46,993 bases of DNA. Origin: DATDDB01 sp035260545 (lineage in GTDB: Bacteria > Pseudomonadota > Gammaproteobacteria > Burkholderiales > Gallionellaceae). Where the stretch lies: NCBI GenBank assembly GCA_035260545.1, contig DATFUZ010000014.1:1-46993 (forward strand), given 5' to 3'. The notes below the pieces were generated by a model. That model saw nothing but the letters and a program-made list of their open reading frames with translations. It did no database searches and was not told the DNA's origin. The position numbers and the translations under genes were made by a program. Each line of letters opens with the position of its first letter. Position 1 is the first letter of the stretch. This document shows, in pieces, positions 41,981 through 46,993 of this stretch.

Positions 41981-42829
41981 TTAATTAGTATTCCCCCGCA
42001 ACTGCGCCAGGCGGGCCTTTGCCTTCTCATCTCCCTCGGCGGCCGCCTGGGTAAGCAGCACCGCCGCGGCCTCATTGTCTCCCGAACGGCCGCGTTCCAA
42101 ATGCAGGATAGCGGCATTGTATGCGGCAACCGGGCTGGATAACTTCGCAGCAGCCTCGAACGTCTGCAGCGCCCGGTCCGGGCAGAGGAAGAACGTATCC
42201 CAGCCCGCTCCGGCCAGCAATATGCCCTGCGTGTTACCTGCCTCGACGAGCCTGTCGGAGAGCGTGGCCACCCAGCCGGTGACGTAGGACATCATGATCT
42301 CGGTGCCGGGAACAATGCCATAGGGCCCGCTGCGCGTCGGCGATGCCGCTGCTTGCGTGGTGTGCATGCTGCCGTCCTCTGCAATCCACAAGTATCCATC
42401 CATGCCCGTCACCGGCATGCCATTGAGCGCCTGCGAAAGCCGTTGTGCCAGCGACTTGCCACCGTGCGCTGGCGCGACGCCGGTCCACGAACCGTACAGA
42501 ACGACACGCTTTACGGTCTTCCTCTTGGCGAGCAGCGGACGAAGCATCCCGGCAATATCCTCCACCGAAAGAATGCGCGCGTCGGAATCGTAGAAATGCA
42601 AGGGGCTCGCATCTATCCACACGGGCATGGACGCAGGATCGGTCCGCGCCTTGTCTTCCTTGGCCTTCTTCAGATAGCCGTTCCCGATCCTCGGGGCAGA
42701 AACGCAGTTCGGGCCTCGCGGATCGCAGCTTGCAAGCGCGGCGGTGCCGCGCAGCGGCATCCCCTCGCCGCATCCGGCCACGGCATGGCCGCTCGCGACA
42801 AGCAGTAGGGAAAAGAGCAGATGCTTCAT
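41981..42829 (-). CDS. Exported protein with Sel1-like C-terminal repeats
   Basis: A 282-residue protein with a signal peptide (MKHLLFSLLLVASGHAVAGC). The Cys at the end of AVAGC could be a lipobox. A Cys-containing segment follows (GCGEGMPLRG ... ASCDPRGPNCVSAPRIG), then a Rossmann-like alpha/beta part: KTVKRVVLYGSWTG, SLAQRLSQALNGMPVTGMDG and YLWIAEDGSMHTT. The C-terminal 60 residues look like Sel1/TPR helices (FEAAAKLSSPVAAYNAAILH, AVLLTQAAAEGDEKAKARLA). The middle part vaguely recalls caspase/CHAT-like folds, but I do not see a His-Cys pair to support that. The function is unknown. Confidence 0.65.
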   Translation of the reverse strand: MKHLLFSLLLVASGHAVAGCGEGMPLRGTAALASCDPRGPNCVSAPRIGNGYLKKAKEDKARTDPASMPVWIDASPLHFYDSDARILSVEDIAGMLRPLLAKRKTVKRVVLYGSWTGVAPAHGGKSLAQRLSQALNGMPVTGMDGYLWIAEDGSMHTTQAAASPTRSGPYGIVPGTEIMMSYVTGWVATLSDRLVEAGNTQGILLAGAGWDTFFLCPDRALQTFEAAAKLSSPVAAYNAAILHLERGRSGDNEAAAVLLTQAAAEGDEKAKARLAQLRGNTN

Positions 42830-42850
42830 GGTCTATCCTCGTGATCAAGA

Positions 42851-42914
42851 GTTAAAGGGCCAGGCTCGCAGTTTGCGAGGAGAAGAATTAAGTTGAGCCA
42901 AGCTCCTTTAATTT
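42851..42914. repeat. Dispersed repeat of the AATTAAA-GGCC family, copy 2
   Basis: GTTAAAGGGCCAGGCTCGCAG at the left and GCTCCTTTAATTTTTGCCC at the right form terminal inverted ends (TTAAAGG / CCTTTAA) about 62 bp apart. It lies between two minus-strand genes. Confidence 0.65.
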
Positions 42915-42958
42915 TTGCCCGTCGATTAATGCCCCCTGCGCGGGCTCAATAGGTCGCA

Positions 42959-43954
42959 TTACCGCATACCGGATTGATCTTCAATCAAGGCAGAAACTTT
43001 CCCGAAATCGGGGTGTTTTTGGCTGTATTTCCTCAGTCTTTCATCGTCGAATCCATCGATAAATGTTTCGTATGCGCCAGCAAGCTGATCACGCTCCACT
43101 TGTTTCTTGTCATTCCACACCCGCAAGACGGCCTTAGGATTGCTGCCAAAAAAATAAATCAGCCTGTCTACAACTCCCTCTTCCCGTTCAACCTTCACAA
43201 CTGATTGTGAATCAAGGAGATAATATAGATTCATAGCCATTCTGAGCTGTGCCTCTCCCTTGCCATCAACGGCGAGAGCAACTGCATCGTCAAATGCCAC
43301 ATCGTCACTGGGCGTGTCGTTAGTTACAAATTTTAGCAGAGGGTGATAAATTCTTTTGATCTCGTCTGCACCCAGCGCGCGCACCCCGACATCTTTGACG
43401 ATTTTATTCAGCAGCCCGTATACCTTGATAACGTTTGAGTCGGCAATCAATTCGGTTGCGCACAGGTCATCGTCGCGATTACCCTGGTATTCGCTCATCA
43501 CTTCAATCTGGAGCTCTCTGGCCTTTGTTCGCTTCAGGGCGAACCATTGCGGTCCCATCGAATCGCGCGCCGTGAAGTTCCCCACGGACTTTCCATCCAG
43601 ATACACCTTCATTTCTTTAACGCGTGAATTGCTCAGGAAGGAGCGTTCGTTGCGCTCGTACCCGTTAAATATGCCGAATCCACTCCAATAGGCGGACTTC
43701 ACGGCATACAGTTTGATCCAGGCTTTGCCGGTACGTTGCGCCCGGGTACACCAGGCCGTGGTGGAATTGCCGTCGATCAAATTTTGAGGTTTATACGAAT
43801 ATGTGGCGCTGGCAGGCACGGAAGGCGAAGCCTGGACGCTGTCGATTATGGGGGTAACCCATACCGATATGGGGGAAGCCAATACCGATTGCACAAGCGC
43901 CAACAGCGTGATAACCGACAACGCCATGATGGTGTGTTTAGGCATATTTTTCAC
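42959..43954 (-). CDS. Exported NADase-type glycan-binding/discoidin-like domain protein
   Basis: A 331-residue protein with a signal peptide (about 1-26, ending VLASP). Residues 45-175 match the discoidin-like NADase-type glycan-binding domain: YSYKPQNLIDGNSTTAWCTR, WIKLYAVKSAYWSGFGIFNG, SNSRVKEMKVYLDGKSVGNF, and QIEVMSEYQGNRDDDLCATE with a partner Cys pair. The C-terminal 150 residues are helical and not recognised. It probably binds a cell-surface or extracellular glycan in the periplasm or outside. Codon use is more AT-rich than in most neighbours. Confidence 0.75.
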   Translation of the reverse strand: MKNMPKHTIMALSVITLLALVQSVLASPISVWVTPIIDSVQASPSVPASATYSYKPQNLIDGNSTTAWCTRAQRTGKAWIKLYAVKSAYWSGFGIFNGYERNERSFLSNSRVKEMKVYLDGKSVGNFTARDSMGPQWFALKRTKARELQIEVMSEYQGNRDDDLCATELIADSNVIKVYGLLNKIVKDVGVRALGADEIKRIYHPLLKFVTNDTPSDDVAFDDAVALAVDGKGEAQLRMAMNLYYLLDSQSVVKVEREEGVVDRLIYFFGSNPKAVLRVWNDKKQVERDQLAGAYETFIDGFDDERLRKYSQKHPDFGKVSALIEDQSGMR

Positions 43955-44070
43955 TGTGACATAAAGCGGTTTGAATTACTCGTCGAAACAATCCCGAGGA
44001 AATACACCATAAGGCGGCCACGTCATTCAACCGTGCGGCGCGGCAGGCTGGGCTGGCAAGGCGAAGCCCC

Positions 44071-44105
44071 GTAGGTCCGATTAGCGCAGCGTAATCGGAC
44101 GCATG
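44071..44105. repeat. GTAGGTCCGATTAGCGCAGCGTAATCGGAC palindromic repeat, copy 1
   Basis: GTCCGATTA (44075-44083) pairs with TAATCGGAC (44092-44100) around GCGCAGCG. Further copies are at 46851-46880 and 46959-46993. Confidence 0.75.
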
Positions 44106-44163
44106 TCATCCATCACCCCGCGCGTCCACATCCACATCGCCACACCAACCCACAGGATAAAGG

Positions 44164-44226
44164 AATTAAATGGCCCAGGCTCGCATTTTTCTCGGCATAC
44201 TGATTCGCGCCTGCCCCCTTTAATTC
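44164..44226. repeat. Dispersed repeat of the AATTAAA-GGCC family, copy 3
   Basis: It has AATTAAA at the left end and TTTAATT at the right end (perfect 7-bp terminal inverted repeat), with GGCCCAGGCTCGCATTTTTC in between. At 63 bp it has the size and ends of a very small non-coding element. Confidence 0.7.
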
Positions 44227-44395
44227 GGAGAAGGCCGGAATCCAGTTCCGCAATTCATCCCCCGCCACCTGCGGGGCGCGTCATTCCGGCGAAGGCCGGA
44301 ATCCAGTTCCCCATAAATTTCCGCGGTCCATTGCCCCGGACCGCTGCCGAGCCCGCCCATTATTTCCTGCGTCCCGCATCCGGTTTGCAAGTAAA

Positions 44396-45112
44396 ATGAT
44401 GTCCATCATGACTGAAGAACTCATCAACATCGGCTCGCTCGTCAAGGACGCGGCCGAAGGCCTGACCGCCGAAGAACAAGCCGCGCTGAAAACACAACTG
44501 CTGGAGAAATTACAGCAACTGGATGCCCTGGCCGCAGCTGACGATATACACCGCGCCCGCCTGCAAATGGATATTGCCGAAATCCTGAATGCCCTGGAGC
44601 GCAAGCAGGAAGCCTGGGGCATTGCGCGTGAAGCATTCACATTGGCCATGCAACAAGAATCCTGGCAGGACGCAGTCGAGGCATGCAATGTCCTCTACCA
44701 GACCGCGCAGGAAGACTCCCTCGCCGCACTGGGCATGGGCATCTGGCTATCCATTACCTTTCCCGTCGATCCGGAACTGACCGTGGCCATGCTCGTCCAC
44801 GCGATCGATGACATGCCCTACAATTCGGATGGCGCCGCAGCGGCTGCGATCACCGCGCGTTATGTAATCGACCTGCGCACCGACGACGACAAGTACGAAA
44901 GCCAGAGCTTCTTCGCAGACAACCTCATCTCCATGGTTGCCAAGCGCCATAGCCAGGTGCAGGACCAGATCGGCATGGACAACTGGCTGGACCGACTGGA
45001 ACTGCGCGATCCGCAAATATTCCTGCCGCGCATGGCGCAGGTGGTGGATGCCATCGTCGGGGACAAATGGTGGTTCGATCGGGATATATTGCGCAGCAGA
45101 TTGCCTCAATAG
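44396..45112 (+). CDS. Hypothetical tetratricopeptide-like cytoplasmic protein
   Basis: A 238-residue protein; the start may be ATG 44396 or ATG 44408 (MTEELINIGSLVKDAAEGLT), and neither has a clear ribosome-binding site. The protein is almost all helical, with TPR-like pairs (RARLQMDIAEILNALERKQE, AWGIAREAFTLAMQQESWQD, AVEACNVLYQTAQEDSLAAL). A later part reads DKYESQSFFADNLISMVAKR and DNWLDRLELRDPQIFLPRMA. There is no signal peptide or cysteine-rich site. I do not recognise a named family. Confidence 0.65.
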   Translation: MMSIMTEELINIGSLVKDAAEGLTAEEQAALKTQLLEKLQQLDALAAADDIHRARLQMDIAEILNALERKQEAWGIAREAFTLAMQQESWQDAVEACNVLYQTAQEDSLAALGMGIWLSITFPVDPELTVAMLVHAIDDMPYNSDGAAAAAITARYVIDLRTDDDKYESQSFFADNLISMVAKRHSQVQDQIGMDNWLDRLELRDPQIFLPRMAQVVDAIVGDKWWFDRDILRSRLPQ

Positions 45113-45145
45113 GCCCGCATCGAGACGCGGCATCAACGAAGCGCG

Positions 45146-45222
45146 GTAGGTTGGGCTGAGCAAGGCGAAGCCCAACAAATCCGGCGTGGATGTTGGGCTT
45201 CATTACATTCAGCCCAACCTAC
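45146..45222. repeat. 77-bp palindromic dispersed element (GTAGGTTGGGCT ... AGCCCAACCTAC)
   Basis: A perfect 12-bp terminal inverted repeat (45146-45157 with 45211-45222) encloses two internal copies of the GGGCTT/AAGCCC theme (GAGCAAGGCGAAGCCCAAC and GTTGGGCTTCATTACATTC). Partial copies lie at 41852-41873, 44043-44070 and 45999-46044. Confidence 0.8.
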
Positions 45223-45231
45223 GAGCTCTCC

Positions 45232-45260
45232 TTAACCGTTATACGCATCCCTGCTAGAAT
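45232..45260 (+). promoter_or_regulatory. Sigma-70-type promoter of the yaeQ-like gene
   Basis: TTAACC (45232-45237) and TAGAAT (45255-45260, five of six) are spaced 17 bp. The start codon is 32 bp after the -10. The -35 box begins ten bases after the 77-bp element. Confidence 0.55.
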
Positions 45261-45291
45261 GCGCGCCGAACATTTCACGGATGCAAACGCC

Positions 45292-45849
45292 ATGGCCCTC
45301 AAGGCAACTGTCTTCAAAGCCACCCTCCAGATCGCCGACATGGACCGGCACTACTACGCCGACCATACCCTGACCGTGGCGCAACACCCATCGGAAACCG
45401 ACGAACGCATGATGGTGCGCCTGCTCGCCTTCGCACTCTACGCCGATGAATCGTTGACCTTCGGCAAGGGACTGAGCAGCGACGATGAACCCGACCTGTG
45501 GCAGAAAGACCTCACCGGCGCCATCGAGCGCTGGATCATGGTCGGCCTGCCCGATGAACGCAGCATCCGCAAAGCCTGCGGGCGTGCCGCCCAGGTTGTC
45601 GTCATCAGCTATGGCCGCACGGCGCCGATCTGGTGGAGCGAGAATCGCAGCAAGCTTGCTCAACTCGACCGCCTCACCGTGATCAACCTGCCCACCGAAA
45701 CCACGCTGGCACTCGCCGCCCTCACCGCGCGCACCATGCAACTGCAATGCACCCTGCAGGATCGCCATCTCATGCTGACCAGCGACAGTGGCATGATAGA
45801 GATCGAACCCGAGGTGTGGCACGGCCGCTTCCGCGAGGGCGATGGGTGA
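45292..45849 (+). CDS. yaeQ: YaeQ-family protein
   Basis: A 185-residue protein with ATG at 45292. The family pattern is complete: ALKATVFKATLQIADMDRHY, the DERMMVRLLAFAL segment, EPDLWQKDLTGAIERWIMVG (a PD-(D/E)xK-like Asp/Glu core), VVVISYGRTAPIWWSENRSK, and a C-terminal MIEIEPEVWHGR. YaeQ has a nuclease-like fold and an uncertain physiological role. It has its own promoter just downstream of a dispersed repeat. Confidence 0.92.
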   Translation: MALKATVFKATLQIADMDRHYYADHTLTVAQHPSETDERMMVRLLAFALYADESLTFGKGLSSDDEPDLWQKDLTGAIERWIMVGLPDERSIRKACGRAAQVVVISYGRTAPIWWSENRSKLAQLDRLTVINLPTETTLALAALTARTMQLQCTLQDRHLMLTSDSGMIEIEPEVWHGRFREGDG

Positions 45850-45884
45850 CCGCAAAATATTGCGATGCAGACCCCATTAGCCAG

Positions 45885-45961
45885 TAGCCCGGATGAAGCA
45901 GCGCGGAATCCGGGACCTCGAAAAGACACCCCGGATTGCATTTCATTCCATCCGGGCTTGC
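45885..45961. repeat. CCCGGATG-type palindromic repeat
   Basis: AGCCCGGATG (45886-45895) and CATCCGGGCT (45949-45958) are perfect inverted ends. Inside are GCGGAATCCGGG and CCCCGGATTGCA. It belongs to a different family from the other repeats here. Confidence 0.75.
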
Positions 45962-45998
45962 TAATCTGATCTACGCGCGCTGACGGGTCGGGCAGCGC

Positions 45999-46044
45999 GG
46001 TAGGCTGGGCTGAGCAAGGCGAAGCCCAACAAATCCAACGTGGG
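45999..46044. repeat. Partial copy of the GGTTGGGCT dispersed element
   Basis: TAGGCTGGGCTGAGCAAGGCGAAGCCCAACAAATCC matches the left half of the 45146-45222 element with one change. The right half is missing. Confidence 0.75.
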
Positions 46045-46097
46045 CGGTGACAGGGGGCGCGAGCGCCAACAAGCGGTGGGCGTGTACCCACCGGCAG

Positions 46098-46757
46098 TTA
46101 CCGGTCAAGGCACCTATCGTCCAATCGAAACACATGCATGTCGTCCCCCGCGAAGACGACCACTTTGAGTTTATGCGGTTGAGAATCTGGTATGGCGGCA
46201 AGCGTTATGGTTCCATCGTACCATGTATGCGGAAAAACCGTATTGCGCCTGACAGCAGTGGCCCTCAGGTTGCTTAGCTTCCGCGCCGTTCTAATGTCAG
46301 CTGCCCGCATTTCCCGGTCGAACTGAGCTTGCGACGAACCATCGTCGTAATATCCGTTGCCCGCCGCGGCTGCAGCCGACACCTGTGCACCGTCAAGCAG
46401 CAAGGCGGCTAAGTCAGCCGTTCCTTGCGCCCGCTGGATTTCCGCCGCGAGTTCATCATATTTATAGACCTTGATCCGCTTTCCGTCCACGAAGACCGCT
46501 ATGTCGGCGACTGAAAAATCGAAGGGTGCATCGGTGCCGTTATATACGGCAACCATCAGCTGCGGTCGCTGATCCGACCGATAGGTATCGGAGGCCGCTC
46601 TGATTTGCACAACCGAACTCTGTCTGGAAATAACCGTTCCAATGCCGTCTTGATATATCTTCTGCTGGCCCTCGCCTGGCTCAGGCGACAGCTGCATTGT
46701 TGAAGCGCAACCCTGGAGTAAGACCCCGGCAAGGATTATTATTAGTACTCTGATCAC
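46098..46757 (-). CDS. Hypothetical outer-membrane-type lipoprotein
   Basis: About 219 residues from GTG at 46757, eight bases after GGGAGG. A lipoprotein signal (IRVLIIILAGVLLQGC) has the lipobox LQGC. The mature protein has a beta-rich section (VVQIRAASDTYRSDQRPQLM, VAVYNGTDAPFDFSVADIAV), then a Glu/Ala helical segment (YDELAAEIQRAQGTADLAAL). A C-terminal strand set follows (HTWYDGTITLAAIPDS, KLKVVVFAGDDMHVFRLD). It looks like a surface- or periplasm-facing lipoprotein of unknown role. No cysteine other than the lipidated one is essential-looking. Confidence 0.75.
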   Translation of the reverse strand: MIRVLIIILAGVLLQGCASTMQLSPEPGEGQQKIYQDGIGTVISRQSSVVQIRAASDTYRSDQRPQLMVAVYNGTDAPFDFSVADIAVFVDGKRIKVYKYDELAAEIQRAQGTADLAALLLDGAQVSAAAAAGNGYYDDGSSQAQFDREMRAADIRTARKLSNLRATAVRRNTVFPHTWYDGTITLAAIPDSQPHKLKVVVFAGDDMHVFRLDDRCLDR

Positions 46758-46850
46758 TTCAATTACCCTCCCTGAGATAATCGGTCTGATAATACTTGCT
46801 CTTGCCGCCAAGTGCCGGCGCGACATTCGTCGGTAACCCTCAAAGCCCGC

Positions 46851-46880
46851 GTAGGTCCGCCTATGCTACGCTAATCGGAC
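46851..46880. repeat. GTCCGATTAGCG-type palindromic repeat, copy 2 (divergent)
   Basis: GTAGGTCCGCCTATGCTACGCTAATCGGAC has the same outline as copies 1 and 3 with changes in the left half. Confidence 0.65.
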
Positions 46881-46958
46881 CTGCTCGTGCTGCCCGTTGG
46901 CTAACGCACCCTGCGCACGCTCACGCCGGCTTCGGCTTCACCTGCACGTAAAGCCCGC

Positions 46959-46993
46959 GTAGGTCCGATTAGCGTAGCGTAATCGGACGCATG
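46959..46993. repeat. GTCCGATTAGCG-type palindromic repeat, copy 3, at the window edge
   Basis: GTAGGTCCGATTAGCGTAGCGTAATCGGACGCATG differs from copy 1 by a single base in the loop. Both copies end with GCATG. Confidence 0.75.

Larger units (their letters stand above)
43955..44395. other. 441-bp intergenic region with four repeat families
   Basis: No gene is supported. It contains a GGCTGGGCTGGCAAGGCGAAGCCCC part repeat, a GTAGGTCCGATTAGCG repeat (44071-44105), the AATTAAA element (44164-44226) and two CATTCCGGCGAAGGCCGGAATCCAG hairpins (44226-44247 and 44281-44310). Confidence 0.6.

Overview
This is a GC-rich chromosomal stretch from a Gram-negative bacterium. It carries an RND efflux operon, a TonB/ExbB/ExbD system, PBP1B, ornithine-lipid acyltransferases, a YaeQ-family gene and several c-di-GMP genes. 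The mix of families and the styles of intergenic repeat suggest a betaproteobacterium, perhaps of the Nitrosomonadales/Gallionella-Sideroxydans type. That placement is inference from gene content; there is no rRNA or other marker gene, and no tRNA, prophage or CRISPR array was recognised.

Region by region. At 1-3.6 kb (minus) lies a tripartite efflux operon: outer-membrane factor, membrane-fusion protein and RND pump, the pump running off the left edge. At 3.8-8.3 kb (plus) is a self-contained TonB uptake operon: a small exported His/Cys protein, a TonB receptor, then ExbB, ExbD and TonB. At 8.5-13.4 kb are a ClC channel, a YbhB-like protein, a LuxR-type regulator with a pseudo-receiver, a methyltransferase and a DUF504 protein. 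At 13.7-18.5 kb are a Rossmann-PAS-GGDEF diguanylate cyclase, the ornithine-lipid genes olsA and olsB, a zinc phospholipase-C-like protein and an LpxO/OlsC-like hydroxylase, which together look like a lipid-modification locus. At 18.5-24.3 kb are a DUF488 protein, peptidase PepD, a GGDEF/EAL phosphodiesterase and an ECF sigma/anti-sigma pair. At 24.7-30 kb are an ankyrin protein, a KTSC protein and PBP1B in a translationally coupled pair with a TPR lipoprotein (possibly LpoP-like). At 30-39.3 kb is a mixed set: two cyclic-nucleotide-binding proteins, a metallophosphoesterase, an unusual signal peptidase I, an alpha/beta hydrolase and a class V aminotransferase.

The right end (about 38-47 kb) differs from the rest. 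Its intergenic spaces are full of palindromic dispersed repeats from at least five families, and its genes are mostly exported proteins of unknown function.

The most unusual structure is at 39.4-40.4 kb. A small winged-helix, replication-initiator-like gene ends inside an array of five 17-bp imperfect palindromes spaced 33-44 bp apart. Two of the palindromes are translated in the same frame as the protein's C-terminal tail. A divergent 66-residue gene lies beside it. This is my best candidate for an undescribed system, possibly a gene and its own binding array, or a mobile or replicative element.
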